Shown here in pieces: positions 10,419 through 20,968 of a stretch of 64,000 nt of DNA. Below the pieces are notes generated by a model, which searched no databases, was not told the origin of the DNA, and worked only from the letters and a program-made list of their open reading frames with translations. This DNA is from Diaporthe sp. PMI_573 (taxonomy: Eukaryota; Ascomycota; Sordariomycetes; Diaporthales; Diaporthaceae). Position 1 is the first letter of the stretch. Each line of letters opens with the position of its first letter. Location of the stretch: positions 310,001 to 374,000 of the forward strand of contig JAJTUP010000045.1 in NCBI GenBank assembly GCA_021399435.1. The letters run 5' to 3'. Position numbers and translations under genes: made by a program.

Positions 10419-10576
10419 AATGCCTTCCGTTAGGAAGGTCTTTCTTATTCGCGCCCGACCCTTGACGCCCTGAGTCCCTGGCCTCTGATTGGTTGCAAAG
10501 TTGGCTACCTTCTGATTGGCTGATAAAATGGCTTCTGATTGGGTCCGCTCTCCGTTTTTACTGTGAACGAAACGGA
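10419..10576 (-). repeat. Helitron 3' hairpins and three CCAAT boxes
   Basis: On the minus strand, after the helicase stop: an inverted repeat CTCCGTTT...AAACGGAG, then three copies of CCAATCAGA (plus-strand TCTGATTGG near 10484, 10511 and 10533), then the hairpin CCTTCC-TAAC-GGAAGG. CCAATCA is the HAP/NF-Y consensus. Its presence at a Helitron 3' end may reflect promoter-like sequence reading outward. Confidence 0.6.
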
Positions 10577-10585
10577 GATTGCCTC

Positions 10586-13057
10586 CTAACCTTGCTTCCC
10601 GTGCCTGACCTCAAACCGCTCAACCGTCTGTCTTGCTAGCTCTTTTAATCGATCCTCCCCTTCTATGAGCTCCGGATACATCCGCGCCTGTTCGAAGTGC
10701 TCCCTTGGGATTGGCTGTACAAGCCGTATGTCCCGCAACCGCTTGCACCGTGACAATTGCACGTACAAGCTAAGCACGTCGCACTTCTCCATGCTCGGGT
10801 ATCCCTTCGTCCCTTTTCTCCCATAGAGCCCGAGCAGGACCTTCTCTAGGGTCTTGCTCTGCGCCTTATAGTCAGTGAGCGCAAAGCCCGGCGTGCATGG
10901 CAGCCCCGTACGCCTCAGCCCCATCTTAAACTCCCGCTTGGCTGCAAGTCGCGGACAGACGTATTTGCCGTGCTTTTCTTTGTCAAGCTGCACAGTCTCT
11001 GTCCCTAGCATGAGGGTGCCAGGAGGTATGTGCGGGAACGCGAGCCCCTCCGTGTCCTGAGATTGGAGAAGGATGCCGCTTGGCGGCCCGAGGAAGACGG
11101 ACAGCCGGTCGTGGATCACCCGTTCTTCTACCTCTCCGTCTGCGACGACGCCGGCGGCCGTGAACTCTGCTCCATTGACTACTTTCAGCCCTAGGTACTT
11201 GTTCTGGTTGACGATGACGGGCATGCCCTCGACGTACGGAAAGATGCCTGGGATGGGGAGCTGCGCGTCATCTCCGAGCAGCACTACGGCCTCCATCTCT
11301 TCCTCGCTGGGCACGCGGCTTTTCCACTGGTGATCGGACACGAACAGGGACACCTTCCTGCCGTGCTCCTCGCCGAAGGCCAGGGCGGCACAGAGCGTGA
11401 GGTCCCACCTGTGTCGGTTGAGCGGGATAATGGCGCGCCGGCCTCCCGTGAAGTCGAGCTTCTCGTCAGGGATGTATCGCGAGTTGAGCTTGTCCAGGTC
11501 GCCCGCCGTCTGTCGGCCTGTTCGGATGCGTTCTAAGAGCCCTATCAGTTCCTCGTCGCCCTCGGCCCTCTTCTGCTCCTCTAGGATCACTACGTTGGTA
11601 AACAGCTCCCATGTCGTCTTGGCCTGGATCTGCTGCCATCGATATTGCGTCGCACGATCCGAGAGGTTCCGTAGCCCCTTGCCGCTGTCGCTGGGGGGGT
11701 CGACCCGGCTCAGCAGACCCTTCTGCAGTACTGGTCCGAACTGGAGGAAGTCGCCCGTGAAGACCACCACCGGCATCCCGCCGAACGGCCTGTCTGGGAA
11801 GCCGCGGAGCGCCCGCAGCTTGTGGTCTACTTCGTAGAGCGTCTTAAGTCCTAGCATGCTTACCTCGTCGACCACAAGCACGTCACGCCTTCTCCAACGC
11901 TGCCGGCTCCTCTCCAGGTTCGCGGATGGTAGACTTTCCATCGCGGCTCCGTCTTGATCCTTGAAGGCTAGCCCCAGCGCGGAGTGGATGGTGTTACCGC
12001 CGATCCCTGCCGCTGCCGTCCCGGACGTAGCTGTTATGACAATACGTTTCGACGACCCTTTCGCCGCGAATACCTCTTTCAGCGTCTCGATGAGCCAAGA
12101 CTTCCCGGTGCCGCCGCTTCCGCCTATGTATTGGAGATGTTGAGGTGGCTGCTCCCACACCGTGTGTCCTTCGTTGCCGTCAGCGGCTATATCTGACACT
12201 TCCTCCGCTCTGTCCATCGCCTCACAGATGAGGCCGAGGGCGATCCTCTGCATGCGGTTTAGCGTTCGCTGCTTGCCTATCATGTTCCCGACCAGGAGGA
12301 AGCTGCTGCCAGGTGCTATATCTACCCAAGTATGAGCTGGAGCGGGGGTTAGGTTGGGCGCCGGGATAGGTGGGAACAAATACTGATCATCGCCGGGACC
12401 GAAACCAGCCTCGTCGCCGTTCTTGTCTTTGCCAACTTCATCATCCCCTTCGATGGCTAGCACTCTGGCTCTGTGGAGCCGCAGCTGGGCCGCCCGTACC
12501 ATGCCAATCTCGGGCTTCGTAATCGTTTTTACTGTCGCTTGATGTTCGGACTGTGTGTCCGCGCGCCACGGGTCCGGTTCGGGGTCGGAGAAACTGGCTC
12601 TCTCGAGCGCCTGTAGCAGCCTTGCCAGTGCGGAGAAGCCTTTGGCAATGCCTTGATCGCCATGCAGGTTATACACCGCGTCATGGAATGTGTATCTCAA
12701 GTCCGTGTTCTGCGGTCGCCACGGGGTGCCAGGGACTATTCCTTCCTCCGCCGGCTCGTGCTCTTTCTCCTCGTCACCTTCGCTGCGGCTAGCCCACAAC
12801 GCCGCGTCTTTCTTAGCATCTTCGGCGCTCTTGTGCAGAAGCTTAATGTTGCTAACCACCCCCTTCACCCGGTCCGGTATGGCTTCCGACAGCTTTTGCC
12901 ACACGTCTTTGACTGAGGGGTACTCACCAGATGCATAGCGGTAGCCGTAGAGCTCGTCCAGGTGCGTGAAGCGTTGCCAAGGTACAAAGAGTCCTAGGAG
13001 GACCACCGCGGTTCTGTATGCCGTTAGCTCCTCGGCGAGCCTTCTCTCTCTCTTCAC
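10586..13057 (-). CDS. Helitron Pif1-like helicase domain
   Basis: 823 codons of superfamily-1 Pif1-type helicase, the DNA-unwinding half of a Helitron RepHel protein. Visible motifs: Walker A GGSGGTGKSWLI, Walker B VLVVDEVSML, motif III VVFTGDFLQFGPV, motif V GFALTDYKAQSKTLEK and motif VI LYVQLSRCKRLRDIRL. The leading segment VVLLGLFVPWQRF is the linker normally continuous with Rep. The apparent GTG start at 13057 is not a real start: Rep ends 5 nt upstream at TAG 13065-13063, and dropping one base there would give one continuous RepHel frame. This is therefore the C-terminal half of a single gene split by a 1-nt frameshift. Confidence 0.9.
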   Translation of the reverse strand: MKRERRLAEELTAYRTAVVLLGLFVPWQRFTHLDELYGYRYASGEYPSVKDVWQKLSEAIPDRVKGVVSNIKLLHKSAEDAKKDAALWASRSEGDEEKEHEPAEEGIVPGTPWRPQNTDLRYTFHDAVYNLHGDQGIAKGFSALARLLQALERASFSDPEPDPWRADTQSEHQATVKTITKPEIGMVRAAQLRLHRARVLAIEGDDEVGKDKNGDEAGFGPGDDQYLFPPIPAPNLTPAPAHTWVDIAPGSSFLLVGNMIGKQRTLNRMQRIALGLICEAMDRAEEVSDIAADGNEGHTVWEQPPQHLQYIGGSGGTGKSWLIETLKEVFAAKGSSKRIVITATSGTAAAGIGGNTIHSALGLAFKDQDGAAMESLPSANLERSRQRWRRRDVLVVDEVSMLGLKTLYEVDHKLRALRGFPDRPFGGMPVVVFTGDFLQFGPVLQKGLLSRVDPPSDSGKGLRNLSDRATQYRWQQIQAKTTWELFTNVVILEEQKRAEGDEELIGLLERIRTGRQTAGDLDKLNSRYIPDEKLDFTGGRRAIIPLNRHRWDLTLCAALAFGEEHGRKVSLFVSDHQWKSRVPSEEEMEAVVLLGDDAQLPIPGIFPYVEGMPVIVNQNKYLGLKVVNGAEFTAAGVVADGEVEERVIHDRLSVFLGPPSGILLQSQDTEGLAFPHIPPGTLMLGTETVQLDKEKHGKYVCPRLAAKREFKMGLRRTGLPCTPGFALTDYKAQSKTLEKVLLGLYGRKGTKGYPSMEKCDVLSLYVQLSRCKRLRDIRLVQPIPREHFEQARMYPELIEGEDRLKELARQTVERFEVRHGKQG

Positions 13058-13062
13058 CTCTC

Positions 13063-15396
13063 CTACCGTTGGTAATATCCTGGGTCTAGCTTATCCAGGT
13101 CGTGGTTGAGGGGGCCGGTGAGCACCGGGACGTACTGCGCCCCTGCCTTCAGGAGCTCTTGGGTCCATCTCCCTCCATTGACAAGGTCTTGGTCGAAGGG
13201 GAAATACTGCGGCTTGTCTACATTCGTCCACTTCCCAACCCGACGCACTTGAATCACGCTAGCATAGTCGTAGAAGCAGAGGTCCTCCAATAGAGCCCCA
13301 CGCCCGGCGTATGCCTCCAGCAGTGGAAGATGCACACCAGACTGCGCTATGTTGATCGTCTCCGGGGCCGCTCGCAGACGAGCCTCCGGTCCGGCTGCGT
13401 CTTGTAGACCCCGCCACCTCCTGAAAACCGCCCAGTACAGCGTATTGAGGTGAATGCTCTGCCATCTCTCCACGCTGGAGTAGTGGTTGGGATGACCGAG
13501 GAGCCTGCTGCATACCTCCACGGCGGATAGTTCCCTGCTGGTGAAGATCTGGTTTGCCGTTCGGGCCAGGAATTGCCTGGCCTTACTATTTACCTGCGCG
13601 GCCCTCGGGGCTTCGTCGTCATGCGCTACTTGGCCTTCGGCCCCGACGTCCGCTGACATCCTCTCCCACACCGTCTTCATAAGCGCCGCCCGTTTCCATA
13701 ACGGCGTGTCTAGCTTCGTGGCGTAATTCGTGGCGTAATAGCTCATGGCTAGGCTTGACGTGACCGTGACGAGGAGTCGAATGTCGTGGTTATGCCGCAA
13801 GGCAACCGCTAGGGCCCGGTTGAACCGGCTAATCCGGCTGTGATTGCGTTTGACGTGCAGCAGGCCGCTCGATGTGAATTCAGTCTGTTCCCGCAGCGCC
13901 CACGGAGCTCGGAAACGACACGGGTACTGCTTTCTTGTCCGGTCCTTCTCCTTGAAGCTATACTTGACACATGTTGCGCCGCAGCTGTGCATCTGGCAAC
14001 GATGCGCCACCCAGTTCGCCTCGCTCTCGAACACATCGGCCAGCTTGTCAGCATCGTTCACTATGTCGCTTATATCACGGAAGACGCTATCCCACCGTCG
14101 GTATCGTTTCGCCCCTCGTTCGTCACAACACTACCGTGCCTGGGTGAGCGGCTCTTCCTTCTCTACCGCGTCTAGCTAGGCAATACGCTTACCTCACTCA
14201 CCAGGGTATCAAGGTATCGACACACCTGCTCCGCGTACGCCCCGTCATCTTGCATATCGTCCAAGACAGTGGGCATTTCCACGTTGGCGTCGAGCCACAA
14301 GAATCCGTGTAGGTGCTCCGCCCCCCTTTCGTTCGTCTCGACGCAGCCATAATAGCCAGAGACCTTGCCGAATATCGATGGCCCCCCTACGCGTACGCAG
14401 TGTTGGAAGAAGAGGCGGATCTCGCGGTCGAAAAACTTGGCGGAGCTCACAGGATCTCGCACTACATGCTGTACCCGACCGATGTGCTTGCGGAACTGGT
14501 CCACCAGCTGCCTGGCCAGCTCTCCGCTCACAGCCCGGTAGGCAGTCAGCTTCATATTTACTTCGTTGGTCAGGTCGTTTGGATTCAGCGTGAACCAAAT
14601 TGTCTTCATCCCTAGCAGTAAGCTGAGGGAGTTGATCTTGCGACGGTGACCGAGTCTCTCTTCGTTCGACATATGCTGGCCATGCCCGAAGGCGCTGAGC
14701 TCTCGAAGCAGGAAGGAGACGTCCTCGTTCGTAGTCGTCCTGGTCTGGCGGTATTCTTCCTCCGCGGCCTCGATCTCGCTGGCAGTCAGCGCGCGGAGGA
14801 TCTGCTCCACCCGAGCGAAGGACCGCTTCTGCATGCGAATATAGCTGATCCGCCGATTCTCCGAGCGTACCAGCATATTGTATATGAGGAAGGGAAAGGC
14901 TGGATGCGTCGCGAAAAGGCCGCCTGCTACTAGTCAATTCGGTCCGACCTTCCTGTTCGGCGGGTACACACCATGTCTCTGGAGCAGCAATCTCGCCCAA
15001 CTCTGCAGGGTGAAGTTACGGTCTTCACTACGGCTACTATTGATGTCCGTGAATCCGATACCGGCTTCCTCCGCTAACTTAGGCCCTCCTCGGCCCCACG
15101 GGAACAGGCAGGGGAAGGTCTTGGGGAAGAAGTCGGGGTCATTACTGTCGGCATACTCCTCACCCCGCTGGTTGATAATAAAGGGCTCCGTCGTGCCGGC
15201 AAAGTATCCGATTCCATCCTCGTTGCGCCTGCGCTTCTTACCCCGATGGCGACCATCAATCTGGTCCAGGCCGGCCCGGAACCACCGAAGCCGTTCTCTG
15301 GGACCGTGGTCAGCCGCCTCGTCGAGCCCCAACATCCCTGTCGAGACCATCTCGGTTAGCTCTTGCTCTATGTGGCGTGGATCTAGCTCTTCTGTC
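13063..15396 (-). CDS. Helitron Rep (HUH endonuclease) domain, three exon segments
   Basis: Segments 15396-14972, 14923-14202 and 14130-13063 join across two introns. Intron 1 (14924-14971, GTGTGT...AGCAG) restores RHG-GLFATHPAFPFL. Intron 2 (14131-14201, GTGAGT...GGTAG) restores YLDTL-CCDERGAKRYRR. The HUH motif is EHLHGFLWL; the tyrosine motif is MSYYATNYATKL (Y-x4-Y pair for strand transfer) after NHDIRLLV. A Cys/His region QMHSCGATCVKYS lies between them. The first segment (DPDFFPKTFPCLFPWG) is the Helitron N-terminal domain. The start codon is lost where a hAT element begins at 15397. The stop at 13063 is the frameshift that separates it from the helicase. Confidence 0.85.
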
Positions 15397-17978
15397 CAGT
15401 GATGTTATTGGATTGGAGGCAATTTGGATTGGACTGGATTTGTCGGAAAATGGCTGGACTGGATTTGGGTTTCTCGAAGATTTGGACTGGATTGGATTGA
15501 TTGGCAACCAGCTCCTGGAGCTCCAATGGTCTAACCTGATAAGGCAAGAGCTAAGCCTAATTGAGTGGTCATGAGGAGTCTCCCGTCGCAGCTGCCGTCG
15601 CAGACCACGACACGACGCGCGAACTATCGTTCCGCTATTGGGTTAACATCCAACGCGTGCAGATTGCTACGCTATTAAAAGCATGGAGGCAAACGCGTCG
15701 CTCGCGACTTCAGCAGTCCTTCTACTGTGGCAGACGTGTCTGAACAGTCCACTCACCAGCTACACCATGGCCACTATCTCCAGCTATTTCGGTGCTGCCA
15801 GCGGTCGCCGTCCTGATTCTGACAGAGTTATTCTTGCTCCAACATATATTAGTCCTCGCCCAAACGACCCCGACGGAACCCTGATCGAACCCGACGAATT
15901 CAAGCTGAATGGGAAGCAATATGTACGCTACTCTGTTGTGGCAAAGTCCCAAAAGCACACCAAGAAAAGGACATCAGTCGTCTGGCAGTATGGTGAAGAC
16001 ATACAACTCAAGCAGGACCCGACGAAGAGGTTCTGGTACTGTTATCTGTGCGAACAGCAGCAGCGCCAACAGGGACTTCCTATTTCCGGCAAGGGCAATT
16101 GTACTGCCTTAGACCACCTGGAATCGAAACACCAAATCGATAGGGAGACTGGTGAGCACAGACATCCAAAGCGCCACCCATCGCAGCCATCAATTGTCGA
16201 CTTCAACAACATATCCACCGTTGTATTCAAACGCCGATTTGACGAGTTCAAGGAACTTCTGATTCGATGGATCGTCTATTGTCACATCGCCTTCTTTCAA
16301 ATCGAGAACCTATACTTTCGCGAACTCCTCTTCTATGTTTTCCCTGGCCTGACAACACTCCTTCCAAAGGCGAGACTAGTGATTCGCAGATGGATAATAG
16401 AGGCCTTTGAGGCACGAAAGGACAGCCTGCGTCAAGAAATGCAAGCGGCCCACAGCAATATATCGATATCGTTCGATTTATGGACGTCACCGAACTATCA
16501 GGCTATCCTTGGATGTGTCGCGCACTTTATCAACAGAAGCGGCAAGAGAAGAACGGTTGTTCTGGCTCTTCGCGAACTGGTTGGCGAACATTCAGGTGAG
16601 AATATGGCAGATGCCCTCCTACATATATTTGATGACTACGGGATCAGTGGCCGGATCGGTTATTTCATGGCAGACAATGCAAGTTCGAATGATGCCTGCA
16701 TCGACCTGGTCCTGCAGGCTCTTTACCCGCACATGAGCAGGAAACATCGCGTACGACGACGCCTTCGGTGTTTTGGCCATATCGTCAATCTCTGCGCCCA
16801 GGCGTTTATTATGGGAAAGGATGCTGCGAAGACCTGCAAGGATCTGGACTCTGCGTATCGAGAAGGGGACTACACACGGATTCGTGAGCTGTGGAAGAAG
16901 CGCGGTGCAATTGGGAGGCTCCATAATATCGTACGATACATTAGAGCTAGCCCTCAACGGCGCCAATTCTTCAGATCAATACAAATTGGCGGCGATCTGG
17001 CTGCATTTGACGGATTGGAGGTAAGCCCCCCTAGTGCGCGTCGCAAGGTAGTCGCGGCGTCCTACACTTCCGGTTTCAGTACTGACGTTGGAGTTTGTTG
17101 CAGCTTGTTCAAAGTCAGTCTACACGCTGGAATTCTTATTTCTTATCGATTGGACGCGCTCTTAATGTCAAAGAACGTATCCAGCTCTTCTGCGATCAAT
17201 ATGAGCCTCCACGAAGCGACAGAGACGTCCTGGACCAACGCCTCAGCCCACGGCAATGGGACGAACTCGGACACCTCCATGACCAACTCGAGACATTCTA
17301 CGAGGCCACAGTAATGAACGAAGGCAGACAGTGGACTCTTGCAGATCATTTTCAATCGCTAGACTGGCTTATAGACGAAATCCACCTTGCTCAGCGAAAG
17401 TTTGAACAGCTCGCCGAAGACGCAATGCGGAAGCGTGGCCCGAATAGACAGGATAAGCAGAACGAATTCGACGACTATAACTGGCTTGCTGCGGCTGCAG
17501 AAGTTGCCTGGCAGAAATGCGAGAAGTACTACAACAAGGCCGATGAATCGCCCGCTTACTACGCCGCCATATCGTTGAATCCAAGCCTTAAGAACCAATG
17601 GTACTATCAGGTTTGGAATGGCAGTGATGATAAGCGTGCCTGGATCCAAGCTGCTGTTGGAGCAGTTAAGGAGCTCTGGGTTGACGAATACAAAGGCAAG
17701 TTCGCCCACGGCGCGCCAGTTCCTACCCACGTCTTTAAGGCCACAGAACCGAAAGAGAAATCGTTTACTTCAGTGAGAAACCACAAGCGTCTCAAACTAC
17801 ACCACCTCGACCCCATCCAGTACTGGAATGAGCGCTACCACTCGCAGACGGATTAGCTCGTATGGCGCTGGACGTTTTAGCCCTGCCTCCCATGTCGGAT
17901 GAGTGTGAGCGCCTTTTTAGCAGCGCCAAGCTCCTCCTTACAGATCATCGCTCACTCGCCTCCAATTTGCATCTGAGA
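15397..17978 (+). mobile_element. hAT transposon inserted in Helitron, 3' end lost
   Basis: The left end starts CAGTGATG at 15397, the usual hAT terminal sequence, inside the Helitron Rep frame. Its first 130 bp are sub-terminal repeats of TTGGAYTGG/TTGGATTGG (about 15403-15515), typical transposase binding sites. The transposase gene follows. The right terminal repeat is missing: hAT sequence stops near 17978 and a regulator gene fragment begins. The candidate 8 bp target copy before the left end is CTTCTGTC, with no partner. Confidence 0.75.
15683..17978 (+). pseudogene. hAT transposase (BED finger, RNase H-like, dimerisation)
   Basis: Exon 1 15683-17020, intron 17021-17103 (GTAAGC...TTGCAG, phase 0), exon 2 from 17104. 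Starts at ATG 15683 or 15767 (ACCATGGCC, better context). A BED-type zinc finger (YCYLCEQQQ...H...H, residues ~117-155) is followed by the hAT catalytic region (SISFDLWTSPN; GEHSGENMADALL; MADNASSNDACIDL; RCFGHIVNLCAQ) and the dimerisation motif MALDVLALPPMSDECERLFS. The stop at 17854-17856 interrupts just before that motif; one missing base there would restore the frame into 17862 onward. The tail after DHRSLASNLH is lost. One frameshift plus truncation makes it inactive, though few other lesions exist. Confidence 0.85.
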
Positions 17979-20034
17979 ATGAACGGCTATTCTACCACGC
18001 AGCAGGCATCTTCCCTCCAGACTGCAGATCCGAGGACAGCCGACGCCCGTCTCGGCGTCGCAGCCCAAGGCGCACCCTTGTGTAGTATCAATGGCACTCA
18101 GCTATCCATACTAGGCACGACGATAGACATCACATCTTTCAACGCTCCGGACCTGGACGGCCCACCGCGGGGCATTCCCAACAGCACCCCGCTCTACAAC
18201 AAGTCTTCACAATCTTTCGTCAACTCAGTATCCAAGGTCAACCCGCCCCTCGAAATCCAATTACCTGCGAGAGACGAGGCTTTCAGTTACTCCGAGTGGT
18301 TCTTCGTGATGCTAGGTCCCTTTATACCCGTTCTTCACAAGCCGACTTATCTTAGATTGGTAATGTTTCTTCCATTTAATTTTGTGCAAACGGATGTAGG
18401 GCTATCTTCTAATGCACTCGGTTGCCGTAGCTTTCGCGGATATATGATGACCAGACGTACAAAGCCTCGACAGCAGAGCTTGCTATTGTGCATATAGTCT
18501 TCGCCATTATGTACTATCAGTTCAGCGTGCGAGACGGCGAAGATCCAGACGGGAAAGCACAGCTCAACGACTTGTCAAACAGGCACTACCACTGGTGCCT
18601 CGACAAGACGTGGGACCTAGGATGCGACATGTCTATTCCTGCTACACAGGCTCTAGTGCTTATGCTAACTCACTGTCGCGGCTTTCCCAAACCGGGGCCC
18701 GCCTTTCTGATGGCCACCCTGACGTGGACACGAGCCATGGACATGAACCTCTATCGTGCATTTCTTGACAAGAACAAACCCACCACCCTTGAAAACGAGA
18801 TGCGAAAACGTCTATGGTGGAGCATATTCATGATAGTCGTGATGCTATACGGCCGAATCGGCAAGCCCATGCCCATCAGGGCCGACGATTTCGACACAGA
18901 GCTGCCAATCTGTGTTCCGGATGAATGTATCGACGAGAGCGGGATCACGGACACGACAAGGATAGGAGAGTGCTACTGGCTCGTGGGCCACACCGGCTTC
19001 AAGTTGTCATTCTTGTTCATGGAGCTGTGGAACAATGTTGTCAAATATTAGGGTGAAAATTGTATTTTTTGTATATTCTTTTTGCCCCCTCTGTCTTGAG
19101 GTTTCAGGGCAAGCTTTATATACCCTTTCTCTTCTGTATAGAATCAGCTAGAAGCTGATTGCTAAGCCTCGTGGCAATAGGTGGGAGTAGGTGGCAATAG
19201 GTGGCAACAGGTGGCAACTTTCGCCTCTGACGTATCTGACACAACGCCAACACGCCAGTCTCACAATTTGCTACGCATCCCCAACACAACCTCACCATGA
19301 CAGTCAAGCAGGAGGGATTTGGCTCGGCGGCGTCCAGGCGTCCGTCACTACGATCCAATAGCACGACACCGAGTTCAATGGTGAATGAGACGGAGCAGTT
19401 ATCAATCCATCGTGCTCCGGGCATGGCGAACAACCCCTATTACAACCCTTCGATGACCGCACCGACCGCCGGCTATCCTCAGATGGGATACGCTGACCTC
19501 ACACAGTCCGCCATATCCACACCGGCATCGGCGTCGAGCTCCATGCAGTCGTCTTACATGCCAGCAGTCACCGGGGAATCTGCACATCAATATCTGTATA
19601 CCACCACGGCGGCAGCGGCAGCAGCAGCGCAGATGACCCACACACCACCCGGGCACTCACCACGAGCAACCCATAACCCGATAGTCAGCTACAACAACGC
19701 ACAGCAAGCAGCAGCAGCAACACAGACGCACCACCACCAACAACAGGCCTCAGCAGGGTGGATGAACACTGGCCCAGGGGCGCCCAACTGCATGCCGACG
19801 GTGCCGCAAGTCCCGAAGGGCGCAACCCCCTGGCCTGAGTGGACCATCGCCATCCCGATAGGCGTAACGTCTTCCTCGCAGGACCGCTACAGCGCCAACG
19901 CCCTCATGCCTCTCGGTAGCGAGCAGCGGGGATCCGGGGACCCAGGTGGTGGTGGGGCGGGAGGTGGCGCGGTACCTGCTCAGGGCGGCCAGTGGTCGAT
20001 CATGATGGCGTACGATGACCCGAACCATACATGA
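17979..20034 (+). pseudogene. Fungal_trans-domain regulator, split and 5'-truncated
   Basis: Coding 17979-18359 and 18431-19038 (71 bp intron GTAATG...CGTAG, phase 0), then 19242-20034. Segment one gives YSEWFFVMLGPFIPVLHKPTY, LSRIYDDQTYKASTAELAIV and MRKRLWWSIFMIV with GKPMPIRADDFD: the Fungal_trans middle homology region of Zn2Cys6 regulators. The N-terminus with the Cys6 DNA-binding cluster is absent, replaced by hAT sequence. At 19039 the frame enters a probable LTR with stop TAG. After it, an open frame (NANTPVSQFATHPQHN...) resumes and runs through ATG 19297 to the stop, a Gln/Ala/Gly-rich tail typical of such regulators. About half of the middle domain is missing between the segments. 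No activity is expected. Confidence 0.75.
19039..19241. mobile_element. Probable solo LTR
   Basis: The 203 bp segment starts TGTCA and ends TGACA (short inverted ends as in LTRs), has a TATATA box (about 19118) and four copies of AGGTGGCAA-like phrases near its right end, and interrupts a regulator gene. Flanking 5-mers (AATGT / CAACG) do not match well, so target duplication is not shown. Confidence 0.38.
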
Positions 20035-20968
20035 ATGCAATTAGACCCAAAGGGGGGAATCGGGACACACCTGTGGGTGTGCGTCTGTGTGCGTGGGAGA
20101 GAACAAGTTATTTTAGGACCATCTCGATCTGCATGCAAACCATTTACTGGGCGAGACTTCGCTATCGGAAAGCTAGGATGTTTGTTCACCAAAGCAGGCT
20201 CAGGCTGCGGGCCCAAATAAACCATAGTGTTGGAGACTTGAGGAGTCGGATGACGTTGGATATGGGCGAACCGGATATTCTTGGCGGCCGCAACGTGTTC
20301 AGTCCCTTGAAAGGAACGCCAATGCATTTCATCGTTCCCGGCAGCCAAGGGCCACATTCCCAATCCCAGCGCACATTCTCACTTCCTGCATTGGCGGTTA
20401 AGTGGCAGTCGTTAGGATCAAAACAGCGAAGTTCAGGTGACCCCTTGGCCGTAACTAAGCCCGCGACTATTTAATTTCCCGGAGTTCTCATGGATCTTTC
20501 ATAGCCTTGCACGCAGTATATTCATCTGGCCGTTGAATGGTATGTGAGCCGCCGAGCGTATAGCTCTCCAGCGCTACCTGCACCTTGGGTCTCTCAGACA
20601 CCGCACAACTCAACACAAGCGGTTTCTCAATCAACTTTGATCAAGGATCGAATCTCTCGTCACCAATTCAATTCGATATATGCCGACAGAGTCTGAGAGT
20701 AGATGATGTCACAGAGGCCATAGGCGAAAAGACAATCGAGACCGAATACAAATACGACGAGCTTAGCAGGAAGAGTCGGCTGCGGAGCAACGCCACTGTT
20801 CCACAGTCACACCGGCTGCCGCCGACCCCGCTTGCCATCGTTGCCTATACTGGATTCAACTTGCACGCCACCTTGAGAACATCACTAGACGCATCAATCC
20901 TCACTGGGTCTACACCGTGGTACTAATTATTATTCGATCCCACTGCCCTAGAATCTGCTTTGTTGACA
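20035..20968. other. Intergenic region upstream of TBP copy
   Basis: No gene supported. ORFs at 20031-20474 and 20585-20926 lack motifs. The TBP promoter is expected in the last 300 bp. Confidence 0.5.

Larger units (their letters stand above)
10410..15396 (-). mobile_element. Helitron (rolling-circle transposon), 5' end truncated
   Basis: The minus strand encodes a Rep/helicase protein in Helitron order: Rep domain (15396-13063), then Pif1-type helicase (13057-10586). Downstream of the helicase stop are a hairpin (CTCCGTTT/AAACGGAG, about 10549-10576), three CCAATCAGA boxes, and a 6 bp stem/4 nt loop hairpin CCTTCCTAACGGAAGG (about 10423-10438) that resembles the sub-terminal hairpin of Helitron 3' ends, although no CTRR terminus follows convincingly. 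At the other end the coding frame is cut at 15396 by the CAGTG end of a hAT element. The element is coding-intact except for one frameshift, two introns and the missing N-terminus, which suggests fairly recent activity. Confidence 0.85.
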
